Shown piece after piece: positions 1 through 7,774 of a DNA stretch of 64,000 nt. How positions within the stretch are numbered: position 1 is the first letter of the stretch; each line of letters starts with the position of its first letter. Origin of the DNA: Streptomyces sp. MMG1533 (lineage in GTDB: Bacteria; Actinomycetota; Actinomycetes; Streptomycetales; Streptomycetaceae); assembly GCF_001279775.1 (NCBI RefSeq), contig NZ_LGDG01000001.1:1-64000 (forward strand), in the 5' to 3' direction. The notes under the pieces are model-generated. The model saw nothing but the letters and a program-made list of their open reading frames with translations, was not told the origin of the DNA and made no database searches. The position numbers and the translations under genes were made by a program.

Positions 1-8
1 CCCCGCCC

Positions 9-320
9 TCACCCGCCCCCCCCCCAACGCACTCCCGCCACGATCCCCAGCACCAAAGCCGGTACCACCCACCCCCACCCCATGGCTTGTCGCACCGACG
101 GAAACAGCCACAGTCCCGCTGCCGCACCTGCAGCGCCGATGGTGAGGACGCACGACAGGACGATGCCTGCGTATGCGTCGTCGTCCCAGGACCCAGACGG
201 ACGGATGGTCAGGGCCGTCCAGCAGAAGTACGCGGCCAGGAGGGTGAGCAGGGTCAGCGGTACGGCGTGGACCAGGCGAAGCCAGCCGCGGTCGTCGTTC
301 GGATCAGCGGATTGCGTCAT
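9..320 (-). CDS. Small integral membrane protein
   Basis: Unrecognised 103-residue protein that is nearly all membrane. Hydrophobic segments lie at about residues 17-37, 49-72 and 80-98. A polar N-terminal tail of about 13 residues precedes them, and the C-terminus is a short Gly-rich stretch. The ATG is at 318-320, with no strong Shine-Dalgarno in front of it. The gene ends eight bases from the window edge, so downstream partners cannot be seen. Upstream it meets only the decayed sirtuin copy. No catalytic motif is visible and no function is proposed. Confidence 0.6.
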   Translation of the reverse strand: MTQSADPNDDRGWLRLVHAVPLTLLTLLAAYFCWTALTIRPSGSWDDDAYAGIVLSCVLTIGAAGAAAGLWLFPSVRQAMGWGWVVPALVLGIVAGVRWGGGG

Positions 321-427
321 CGGCGGGGTGTGTTCCTTGCGTAGTCAAGGTTTCGTACTCATACAGGTGACCACCCCGGACACGCAGGCTCCAGCCTGCA
401 AGGTCAACAGCGTTGCCGGCCAGGTCG

Positions 428-928
428 TCACCGGCGGCCGGGCGAGTCGCTCTCGGCGCCCACCTTGCGAAGCAACGTCGGCAGGGCGGTGCCGATGGGC
501 TCCCGGATGACCTCGTCGGCGAGTTCGTCGAACGGCGTCGGCTCGGCGTTGATGATGATCAGACGTGGCCTCGACGCGGGCGAGGGCGTCCTCCATCGGT
601 CCGCGCGCATGGCACTTGGTGCACACGAAACTGCGTGCGCTGCCGTGAAGTTCGAGGACCTTGCGGGTGGGCATCCCGGCGAGCTGCTGCAGGCCGTCGA
701 CGTTCTGCGTGATGACCCGCACCGGCACGCCGGCCTGATCCAACCCGGCCACGGCCCGATGCGCGGCTTTGGGCTCGGCCTTCAGCGTGCGGTTCTTGCG
801 CCGCATCTGCCAGGACCGCCGCCGGATCTCCGGATCGCCCATGTAGTACTCGTACGTCACGAGGCTCGGCCTCGGGATCCCGCCGCCACAACCCGTTCGG
901 CCCGCGGTAGTCCGGGATGCCGGAGTCG
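428..928 (-). pseudogene. Decayed second copy of the sirtuin (Sir2/CobB) gene
   Basis: This stretch aligns base for base with the intact sirtuin at 4760-5494 and in the same orientation, but it is broken in three ways. The first ~17 codons, including the GAGVSTD start of the NAD site, are missing. Two bases are lost near 870 (after the DPEAE codons), shifting frame. A deletion corresponding exactly to intact bases 4885-5084 (200 bp) joins the ALARVEA codons to the NAEPTP codons, removing the second zinc Cys pair and shifting frame again. Pieces of the protein can still be read in all three minus frames: DSGIPDYRGPNG, then LVTYEYYMGDPEIRRRS through CHARGPMEDALARV, then NAEPTPFDELADEVI. The similarity stops abruptly at both ends. 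It cannot make a working deacylase. Confidence 0.9.
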
Positions 929-1153
929 CAAGGCACCGGCGGATGTGACACCGGCTGACGTCGCTCGAGCACCGGAGCGGAACGAGAGGCACAGACAGGT
1001 ACAGCCATCTCATCGTCAGCGGCGGCCCGAATCCGACCAGTAGCCATGGCCCGTACGGCGCAGCGCGGTCTCCCTCCCGAGTGACCCCGGTGGCGCGCGT
1101 CCCTGGGTCGCTGGTGTCTGTACGAAGGAGGACCAGGCAGAGAGCGGGAGACC

Positions 1154-1786
1154 ATGGAGCGAAAGCAAGAGCGCCTCGCGACACCCTGGGCCGCCGGGGT
1201 GGCCGGGGTGGTGTTCGCGGTCCTGATGGCCGCGGCGATCGTCCTGATGCGCATCGCTCTGCCCGCCGGCGGGGACGACGCAACCGTCGATGCCGGACAG
1301 CGCAGCGCCGTTCGGACGGCGCTGGCGCTGCTCCCGTTCGCCGGGATCGCCTTCCTGTGGTTCATGGGCGCCCTGCGCGAGCAGGCCGGCGAGGGCGAGG
1401 ACCAGTTCTTCTCCACAGTGTTCCTGGGCAGCGGCCTGGTCTTCGTCGCCACCCTGTTCGGCGCTGCCGCGGCGGCCGGAACCGTGCTCGACGAGAGTCA
1501 GCAGCACCCTCCTTTCGGCCGGGACTTCGCCTACGCCCTGCTGACCACGTACGCCATGCGGATGGCGGCGGTGTTCATCATCACGACCTCGACCATCGGC
1601 CGCCGACACGGAGCCCTCCCGCGCCCGCTCGTCGCCCTCGGCTACCTGGCGGGTCTTACGCTGCTCGTGGTGGGAGCGAACGTGCCCTGGTCCGAACTGG
1701 TCTTCCCGGCCTGGGCGTTGCTCCTCAGCCTGAACATCCTGCGGGGTCGGCGTTCTGCCCGTCCACGGCCGGCCACATCGACCTGA
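1154..1786 (+). CDS. Multi-pass membrane protein, unknown function
   Basis: Unrecognised 210-residue integral membrane protein. About six hydrophobic segments can be drawn, near residues 13-35, 51-73, 85-110, 124-147, 157-175 and 179-197. The N-terminus is short and basic and the C-terminal tail is Arg/Pro-rich. The ATG at 1154 has a GGGAG Shine-Dalgarno a few bases upstream. It sits 108 bp ahead of the ferredoxin gene on the same strand, so it may be co-transcribed with the P450 set, but nothing in the sequence ties it to electron transfer. No enzyme motif is visible. Confidence 0.75.
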   Translation: MERKQERLATPWAAGVAGVVFAVLMAAAIVLMRIALPAGGDDATVDAGQRSAVRTALALLPFAGIAFLWFMGALREQAGEGEDQFFSTVFLGSGLVFVATLFGAAAAAGTVLDESQQHPPFGRDFAYALLTTYAMRMAAVFIITTSTIGRRHGALPRPLVALGYLAGLTLLVVGANVPWSELVFPAWALLLSLNILRGRRSARPRPATST

Positions 1787-1894
1787 GCCGACCGCACCGC
1801 TCACTCGAACGGGCTCCTTCTCGTCGCCGTAACCCGTCCGGCCGCCGAGGGTGGTCGCAGGGGGCTGACCGGGCCATAGGAGAGGACCGATCCC

Positions 1895-2122
1895 GTGGTG
1901 AGGATTGCCGTCGACCTGAACCGCTGTCAGGGGTATGCGCAGTGCGCGTTCCTCGCGCCCGAGATCTTCGCCATGCACGGCGAGGAGGCGCTGCTGTACG
2001 ACCCGGAGGCCGACGAGGCACAGCGCGCGAAGCTGGCCCAGGCCGCCGCGGCCTGCCCGGTCCAGGCCATCCTCGTCGATGCGGTGGACGTACCGGCCGA
2101 GGCGGTGTCCGGTGCTCGGTGA
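1895..2122 (+). CDS. [3Fe-4S]-type ferredoxin, redox partner of the P450
   Basis: Small ferredoxin of 75 residues of the kind that feeds electrons to bacterial cytochromes P450. The cluster ligands are visible as C11-x2-Y14-x2-C17 and C54-P55. Tyr14 stands where a [4Fe-4S] protein would have Cys, and where many P450 ferredoxins have His or another residue, so a [3Fe-4S] cluster or a weakly held fourth iron is expected. The GTG at 1895 was chosen for its AGGAGAGG Shine-Dalgarno at 1878-1885. The last codons overlap the start of the reductase gene by 11 bases. With the reductase and the P450 it forms a complete three-component monooxygenase chain. Confidence 0.9.
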   Translation: MVRIAVDLNRCQGYAQCAFLAPEIFAMHGEEALLYDPEADEAQRAKLAQAAAACPVQAILVDAVDVPAEAVSGAR

Positions 2123-3503
2123 CGGATCCCTGGAACGGCTCAAACGCGAGGGCCGCATCGTCGTCGTAGGCGCCTCGCTGGCCGGCCTGCGCGCTGCCGA
2201 AACCCTGCGGGCCGAGGGCTTCGCGGGCTCCCTGACCATGATCGGCGACGAGCCCCACGAGCCGTACGACCGGCCCCCGCTCTCCAAACAGGTGCTGCTG
2301 GGCAGGGCGGCCGCAAACCGCACCGCGCTGCCCAGGCTCCGAGCGGTCGACGCGACCTGGCGGCTGGGTGTCCCGGCCACCGGCCTGGACATGGCCGCAA
2401 GGCGGGTGCGGCTGGCCGACGGCGACGAGGTGCCGTACGACCGGCTGCTGATCGCCACCGGGGTCCGGGCGCGACCCTGGCCGCGCGAGGCAGAGGCGGA
2501 ACTCGACGGAGTCTTCGTCCTGCGGACCCGCGACGACAGCGCCGCGCTCGCGCGGCGGCTCGAGGCGGGACCCAAGCGGGTCCTCGTCATCGGGGCCGGG
2601 TTCACCGGCTCGGAGATCGCCTCCGCCTGCCGCGAACGGGGCCTTGCCGTCACCGTCGCCGAGCGCGGCGCGGCGCCCCTGGTCGGCGCTCTCGGCGGGG
2701 TGGTCGGTGCGGTCGCCGCCGAGATGCAGCGCGAGCACGGTGTGGACCTGCGGTGCGGGGTCATGGTGACCGCTCTGGAGGGCGATGCCTCGGGACGGGT
2801 GCGCGCCGCGCATCTGTCCGACGGCTCCACCGTGGAGACCGACGTGGTGATCGTCTCGCTCGGCGCCAGCCGCAACACCGAATGGCTCGCCGGATCCGGA
2901 CTCGGGGCCGGCCCCCGCGGCATCGCCTGCGACGCCGGCTGCCGTGCCTTCGACATCCGCGGAATCGTCACCGACGACATCTATGCGGCGGGCGACGTCG
3001 CACGCTGCCCGCACCCCCTGTTCGGCTACCAGTTCCTGTCCCTGGAGCACTGGGGCAACGCCGTCACCCAGGCCCGGATCGCGGCGCACAACATGCTCAG
3101 CGAGAGCTCCGACCGCCTCCCCCACATGGAGGTGCCGGCCTTCTGGTCCTCGCAGTTCGGAGTGAACATCAAGTCGGTCGGGGTGCCGTCACTGGGGACG
3201 GAGATCCTCATCTCCCAGGGATCGCTCAAGGATCACCGGTTCGTCGGCGTCTACGGGTACCAGGGCCGCATCATCGGCGCGGTGACCTTCGACCACGGCC
3301 GATGGCTGCCGTTCTACCAGGAGCTGATCGAGAAAACCGCGCCGTTCCCGCCGCCGTTCCCCACGGTCGACCGGCGCTCGGACGGACAGCGGCCGCTCGA
3401 CGCCGACTTCCCCGACCCTTCGGTCCCCACCCACGGCCCCACCGTGACTCTCGGCGGATACTCGCCGGCCGACCGCCGGATGACGTTCACCCCCGCGCAC
3501 TGA
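2112..3503 (+). CDS. FAD-dependent ferredoxin reductase
   Basis: NAD(P)H:ferredoxin oxidoreductase that would pass electrons from NAD(P)H through FAD to the ferredoxin encoded just upstream. It has a dinucleotide-binding motif for FAD at residues 17-25 (VVVGASLAG), a second for NAD(P)H at about 157-170 (VLVIGAGFTG), and the AAGDVA FAD-closing motif near residue 293. A C-terminal reductase domain follows. GTG at 2112 gives 463 residues and an 11-base overlap with the ferredoxin, implying coupled translation. A longer open frame upstream is only read-through of the ferredoxin region. The protein carries roughly 40 more C-terminal residues than typical members, Pro-rich and of unknown use. Confidence 0.88.
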   Translation: MLGDGSLERLKREGRIVVVGASLAGLRAAETLRAEGFAGSLTMIGDEPHEPYDRPPLSKQVLLGRAAANRTALPRLRAVDATWRLGVPATGLDMAARRVRLADGDEVPYDRLLIATGVRARPWPREAEAELDGVFVLRTRDDSAALARRLEAGPKRVLVIGAGFTGSEIASACRERGLAVTVAERGAAPLVGALGGVVGAVAAEMQREHGVDLRCGVMVTALEGDASGRVRAAHLSDGSTVETDVVIVSLGASRNTEWLAGSGLGAGPRGIACDAGCRAFDIRGIVTDDIYAAGDVARCPHPLFGYQFLSLEHWGNAVTQARIAAHNMLSESSDRLPHMEVPAFWSSQFGVNIKSVGVPSLGTEILISQGSLKDHRFVGVYGYQGRIIGAVTFDHGRWLPFYQELIEKTAPFPPPFPTVDRRSDGQRPLDADFPDPSVPTHGPTVTLGGYSPADRRMTFTPAH

Positions 3504-3527
3504 CCCGTACGGCCACGAGGACTCGCC

Positions 3528-4763
3528 ATGACGCAATCCTTGCTGCACCAGATCCTGGACTACGCCAACCGCGCCAACCCGTACCCGATCTACGAACAGC
3601 TGCGGAAGACGCCGGTACACCACGAAGACGGCGGGCCGTACGTCATCAGCACCTACCACGAGATCCGCAGCCTCCTGCACGATCCTCGGATCAGCTCCGA
3701 CGCCCGCAATCCGGCCTCGACGGCCCACGACCCGCTGGCCGAGCCGGCCCGCGAGGAGAGCGCCCTGCCGCCCGGGTTCCTGCGGCTCGACCCGCCGGAA
3801 CACGACCGGCTGCGACGCATGACGAACCGGCCCTTCGGCCCGCCGCACTCCCCGTACCGTGTCGACGGTATGCGCGGAGAGCTCCACGACATCGTCTCCG
3901 GCCTCGTCGACGGCATTGGCGACCCGGGCCGGATCGACCTGGTGGAGCAGTTCTCGTACCCCTTCCCGGTGACCGTGATCTGCCGGCTGCTCGGGGTGCC
4001 GCGCGAGGACGAGGCGCGCTTCCACACCTGGGCGGACACGCTCGCAGCGAGCCTGGACCCCGACCCGGACGCGGATCCCACCGAGCGAGGCAAGGGCGCG
4101 CACGACGCCCGTATGCAGTTGGGCATGTACCTGGCCGGCCTGATCGAGGAGCGCCGCAAGAAGCCCGGCGAGGACATGCTCTCCCAGCTGGCGACGGCCA
4201 AGGGCGAGGACGGCGCGATGACGACGATGGAGCTGCTCAGCACCGCGGCACTGCTCTTGATCGCGGGCCACGAGACCACCGTCAATCTCATCACCAACGG
4301 AATGCTGACCCTGCTGCGCCATCCCGACGTCTTGCAGCGGCTGCGCTCGGATCCGCAGCTGGCCGTGCCCATCGTCGAGGAGCTGCTGCGCTTCGAGCCG
4401 CCGGTGCAACTGGTGCCACAGCGCACCACCCTCGCCGACATCGAGGTCCACGACGTCACCATCCCCAAGGGCGCCTCCCTCTGGCTGGTTCTGGCGGCCG
4501 GCAACCGCGACCCTCAGCGCTTCGAGGACCCGGACCGCTTCGACCCGGACCGTCGGGACATCCAGCACCTCGGCCTGGGCAGCGGCATCCACAGCTGCTT
4601 CGGCGCACCACTCGCCCGGCTGGAGGCCCAGCTCGCCCTGTCGGAACTGGCCCGGAGGCTGGAAAACCCACGCCTGCTGGAGGACCCGCCCCCGTACCGG
4701 CAGAACGCCGTGCTGCGAGGTCCGAGGCATCTGCCCATCTCGTGCGAAGGGATCCGCCCTTAG
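3528..4763 (+). CDS. Cytochrome P450
   Basis: Soluble bacterial P450 of 411 residues. The oxygen-activating I-helix motif AGHETT is at residues 246-251, the ExxR pair is E285/R288 (EELLR), and the heme-ligating Cys is C357 in the LGLGSGIHSCFGAPLAR loop. All catalytic landmarks are intact. It follows the reductase by 24 bp, completing ferredoxin, reductase and P450 in one operon. The stop TAG at 4761-4763 overlaps the stop of the convergent sirtuin gene. The substrate cannot be told from sequence. The absence of any biosynthetic gene nearby suggests a stand-alone oxidation role. Confidence 0.95.
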   Translation: MTQSLLHQILDYANRANPYPIYEQLRKTPVHHEDGGPYVISTYHEIRSLLHDPRISSDARNPASTAHDPLAEPAREESALPPGFLRLDPPEHDRLRRMTNRPFGPPHSPYRVDGMRGELHDIVSGLVDGIGDPGRIDLVEQFSYPFPVTVICRLLGVPREDEARFHTWADTLAASLDPDPDADPTERGKGAHDARMQLGMYLAGLIEERRKKPGEDMLSQLATAKGEDGAMTTMELLSTAALLLIAGHETTVNLITNGMLTLLRHPDVLQRLRSDPQLAVPIVEELLRFEPPVQLVPQRTTLADIEVHDVTIPKGASLWLVLAAGNRDPQRFEDPDRFDPDRRDIQHLGLGSGIHSCFGAPLARLEAQLALSELARRLENPRLLEDPPPYRQNAVLRGPRHLPISCEGIRP

Positions 4764-5494
4764 GGGTGCGTCATGCCGAGTTGGCGCAGCAGCGTCGGCA
4801 GCGCGGTGCCGATGGGTTCGCGGATGACTTCGTCGGCCAGTTCGTCGTACGGTGTCGGCTCGGCGTTGACGATGACGAGCCGTGCGCCATGATCCGCGGC
4901 GACACCGGCGAGCCCGGCGGCGGGCTGGACCTGAAGACTGCTCCCCACGGCGACGAACACCTGACAGGCCTTGGTGATCGCGACGGCCTCACCGAGCACC
5001 ACGGGATCGAGCCGCTCGCCGAACATCACGGTGGCCGACTTGAGGATCCCGCCGCACTCCAGGCAGGGCGGATCGTCCTCCCCGGCCTCGACCCGGGCGA
5101 GCGCGTCCTCCATCGGCCCTCGCGCATGACATCCGGTACACACGAAACTCCGTGCGCTGCCGTGCAGTTCGAGTACCTTGCGGGCCGGCAAGCCGGCGAG
5201 CTGGTGCAGCCCGTCCACGTTCTGCGTGATGACCCTGACCGGCACCCCGGACTGCTCCAACTCGGCCACGGCCCGGTGCGCGACGTTGGGCTCGGCCTTC
5301 AGCGTGCGGTTCTTGCGCCGCATCTGCCAGGACCGCCGCCGGATCTCCGGATCGCCCATGTAGTACTCGTACGTCACGAGCTTCTCGGCCTCGGGATCCC
5401 GCCGCCACAACCCGTTCGGCCCGCGGTAGTCCGGGATGCCGGAGTCGGTCGAGACGCCGGCCCCGCTGAGGATGGCGACGAGGGGCTTGGTCAT
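4760..5494 (-). CDS. cobB: NAD-dependent protein deacylase, sirtuin (CobB/Sir2)
   Basis: Sirtuin of 244 residues that removes acyl groups from lysines using NAD+. Visible features in order: NAD-binding GAGVSTDSGIPDYR at 11-24, QNVD at 91-94, catalytic His111 in the LELHGS motif, the zinc knuckle C119/C122 and C144/C147, and the C-terminal NAD contacts VGSSLQVQPA and NAEPTPYD. Length and motifs are those of a full enzyme. The ATG at 5492-5494 is chosen because the protein then begins just ahead of the NAD loop. It is convergent with the P450 (stops overlap) and divergent from the next membrane gene. A broken second copy lies about 3.8 kb away in the same orientation. Confidence 0.95.
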   Translation of the reverse strand: MTKPLVAILSGAGVSTDSGIPDYRGPNGLWRRDPEAEKLVTYEYYMGDPEIRRRSWQMRRKNRTLKAEPNVAHRAVAELEQSGVPVRVITQNVDGLHQLAGLPARKVLELHGSARSFVCTGCHARGPMEDALARVEAGEDDPPCLECGGILKSATVMFGERLDPVVLGEAVAITKACQVFVAVGSSLQVQPAAGLAGVAADHGARLVIVNAEPTPYDELADEVIREPIGTALPTLLRQLGMTHP

Positions 5495-5569
5495 GTCACC
5501 GAGGGTAAGCCGGACGATCCGGTGCGGCGAACGGATATCGGGCCCGTCGCCACCCACTACCCTTCCCCA

Positions 5570-7048
5570 GTGCACTCGTACGAAGAACTGACTTCGGTGG
5601 AACGTGAGTTGTGGGACGCGTTCCCCACCGGTCGGCCGGTGGATCTGCGGACCGATGGTGCGGACGACGATCCGGCGAACGGCGACGGCTGGGGCAGCGA
5701 GCGGACCATCCGGGCCGGCGTCGTGGCCGCTCTGCTGCTCGGCGGTAATCCGGGGCAGCCGGGGACCGTGCCGGCGCTTCGGCTCGCCGGTGCCCGGATC
5801 AGCGGCACGCTTGATCTCGGCGGGGCCGAGATCGGACACGGCATGTGGTTCGAGGAGTGCTGGTTCGAGCAGGCGGTCGGCTTCTACGGCGCCGCCACCA
5901 GGACGATAGCGATCAAGGGCAGCACGATCCCGGGCGTCGACCTGACCATGGCCCGGGTGGAGGGCCGGGTCGAATTCCGGAAATCGGTGCTGCGGGGCAG
6001 GCTGTCGCTGCTGAACGCCAGGGTGGCGGGCGAGTTGGTGCTCACCGACGCCGTCCTGTCGTCCCCCGGTGACTGGGCCGTCTTCGCCGGCGGGCTCGCG
6101 GTGGAGGGCGGGTTCTTCTGCCGCAGGACGACGGTGGACGGGGGCATGCGTCTCCTGGGCGCGCACCTGTCCGGCGGCCTGCACATGGAAGGAGCGCGGG
6201 TCCGCAGTCCCGACGGCGTCGCACTCCTCGCCGATCATGCCGTGGTGACCACGCTGGCCCTGGCCCAGGGCTTCACGGCCCACGGGACGATCAGTCTGCG
6301 GGGCGCGCAGATATCGGACCAGCTGACCTTCGACGGTGCCGTCGTCCACGCCCCAGGCACGGCTGTCGACTGCTCGCGCATGCAGGTCGGTGTCTTCGTC
6401 TTCACGCCCGCCGATCCGCCGTCCGGCCCGGTGGACCTGCAGGACGCCCAGGCCGTGGCGGTCCACGACCGGGAGGGCGTCTGGCCGGACACCGTACGAC
6501 TGCAGGGATTCACCTACGGGTCCCTGCACGAGAAGGACGCGCCGCGGGCGAACTCCGTGGCGTATCGCATGGCCTGGGTGGAGCGGGATCCCGGCTATGC
6601 CGCGCAGCCGTACGAGCAACTGGCCGGGTGGTACCGGCAGATCGGCCACGACGACGACGTACGCCGCGTACTGCTGGCCAAACAACGCCGCCGCCGGAGA
6701 ACCCTGGGCCTGCCCGCACGCCTGTGGGGGCACCTGCTCGACGTCACGGTCGGCTACGGCTACCGTCCCTGGCTCGCCGGCCTGTGGCTGGCGGCCCTCA
6801 TCCTGCTCGGCACGACCGTGTTCAGCACCCACTCGCCACGGGCGACCGAACCCGGCCAGGTGCCTCCGTTCAACCCGTTCGTCTACACGCTCGACCTGTT
6901 GATCCCCATCGGCGGCCTGGGGCAACGCACTTCCTGGTACTGGTCGGGAGGGGCGACCGCATGGCTGGCCTACGCCCTCATCGCGGCGGGATGGATCCTG
7001 ACCACCGCTGTGCTGGCCGGTGTGACCCGAGCACTGAACAGGAACTGA
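5570..7048 (+). CDS. Pentapeptide-like membrane protein ('membrane-associated oxidoreductase' type)
   Basis: Protein of 492 residues with a long middle region of roughly 20-residue units ending in patterns such as GARISGTLDL and GAHLSGGLHM. This predicts a right-handed beta-helix like pentapeptide-repeat proteins. Two strong membrane helices follow near the C-terminus, around residues 400-420 and 465-490. Similar Streptomyces proteins are labelled membrane-associated oxidoreductase, but I see no nucleotide-binding or redox motif, so the role is unknown. GTG at 5570 gives a start 75 bp from the divergent sirtuin; a GTG at 5597 is an alternative. A GC hairpin follows the stop. Confidence 0.75.
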   Translation: MHSYEELTSVERELWDAFPTGRPVDLRTDGADDDPANGDGWGSERTIRAGVVAALLLGGNPGQPGTVPALRLAGARISGTLDLGGAEIGHGMWFEECWFEQAVGFYGAATRTIAIKGSTIPGVDLTMARVEGRVEFRKSVLRGRLSLLNARVAGELVLTDAVLSSPGDWAVFAGGLAVEGGFFCRRTTVDGGMRLLGAHLSGGLHMEGARVRSPDGVALLADHAVVTTLALAQGFTAHGTISLRGAQISDQLTFDGAVVHAPGTAVDCSRMQVGVFVFTPADPPSGPVDLQDAQAVAVHDREGVWPDTVRLQGFTYGSLHEKDAPRANSVAYRMAWVERDPGYAAQPYEQLAGWYRQIGHDDDVRRVLLAKQRRRRRTLGLPARLWGHLLDVTVGYGYRPWLAGLWLAALILLGTTVFSTHSPRATEPGQVPPFNPFVYTLDLLIPIGGLGQRTSWYWSGGATAWLAYALIAAGWILTTAVLAGVTRALNRN

Positions 7049-7057
7049 CCGGGCACC

Positions 7058-7074
7058 GCGGGCAGCGCGCCCGC
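7058..7074. terminator. GC hairpin between convergent genes
   Basis: GCGGGC (7058-7063) pairs with GCCCGC (7069-7074) around a 5-base loop, in the 38-bp gap between two convergent genes. There is no T-tract, as is common for Streptomyces terminators. It could serve both strands. Confidence 0.5.
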
Positions 7075-7086
7075 TCACGGCAGGTG

Positions 7087-7581
7087 TCAGCCCACCCGGT
7101 GCCCGTTCTCCAGCTCCGCCGTCCCCGTGCCCGCCCCGAGGACGTCCAGCGCGGTCAGGACGCGGTGGCCCAGGGCGCCGGGCAGGTACTCGGCGAGTTC
7201 CCCGCGCGGGACCATCCGCCAGGACAGCAGTTCCTCCTCCTGGAGGCGGATCGCCTTGAAGTCGTCCTCCCCGAGGACCCCGCCGTCGTACAGGTACGCC
7301 ACCAGCGGCGGCCGGGCCGTCCCGTGCACCCAGTCCACCGCGAGCAGCCGGCCCGGCTCGCGGTCCAGGCCGATCTCCTCGAACGTCTCGCGGCGCGCGC
7401 CCTGGCGCGGCGTCTCACCCTCGTCGGACTCGATCGTGCCGCCCGGAAGCGCCCAGCCCTCACGGTAGTTGGGCTCGACGAGCAGCACCCGGCCCTCGGC
7501 GTCGCGGAAGAGGGCGGCGGCGCCGGCGAGGACACGGGGGAGACCCGCGATGTACGTGGCGAAGTCTTCAGTGGAGGTCAT
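7087..7581 (-). CDS. Nudix hydrolase
   Basis: Nudix-fold pyrophosphohydrolase of 164 residues, expected to cleave a nucleoside diphosphate linked to another group; the substrate is unknown. The Nudix box is recognisable as GGTIESDEGETPRQG followed by ARRETFEEIG, with two extra residues compared with the textbook spacing between the first Gly and Glu. Metal-binding Glu residues in REtfEEiG are present. The ATG at 7579-7581 starts just inside the end of the neighbouring regulator remnant, so this gene probably once lay downstream of that regulator. Confidence 0.88.
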   Translation of the reverse strand: MTSTEDFATYIAGLPRVLAGAAALFRDAEGRVLLVEPNYREGWALPGGTIESDEGETPRQGARRETFEEIGLDREPGRLLAVDWVHGTARPPLVAYLYDGGVLGEDDFKAIRLQEEELLSWRMVPRGELAEYLPGALGHRVLTALDVLGAGTGTAELENGHRVG

Positions 7582-7760
7582 CAAGGAAGCGTAACCAGCT
7601 TCCGCAACCGTGCCTGAGCCTCGCTGCCCGGTTCGGGGAAGTGACGGACGAGGCTCAGCCAGGGCGCCTCCTCCAACGTCACCCGCACGTAGGACACCTC
7701 GAACGCGCCGACGAGCGGATGGTCGTAGCGCCGCACGGAGGACCGGTGCGAACTCCCTGC
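7581..7760 (-). pseudogene. C-terminal remnant of an XRE/MmyB-type transcriptional regulator
   Basis: About 55 codons in one minus frame ending at the TGA at 7581-7583 resemble the end of the MmyB-like ligand-binding domain found in actinobacterial XRE regulators. The cues are YDHPLVGAFEVSY, then RHFPEPGSEAQARLRKL, which match the usual hP.vG...l.y and ..epGS....L..L patterns. There is no helix-turn-helix and no start codon in a plausible place, and the stop of the ADP-ribosylglycohydrolase gene lies at the upstream edge. This is a truncated leftover, not a working gene. Confidence 0.7.
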
Positions 7761-7774
7761 CTCCGCCCCGTCGG

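Noticed and set aside
384..399. GCAGGCT-CC-AGCCTGC inverted repeat as terminator
   Set aside because: It is a neat hairpin but lies beyond a pseudogene with no transcript to end. I keep it only as a note.
2753..7048. Open plus-strand frame of 1431 codons
   Set aside because: Its first two thirds run in the wrong frame through the reductase, the P450 and the antisense of the sirtuin. Only the part from 5570 on has protein-like repeats and membrane helices.
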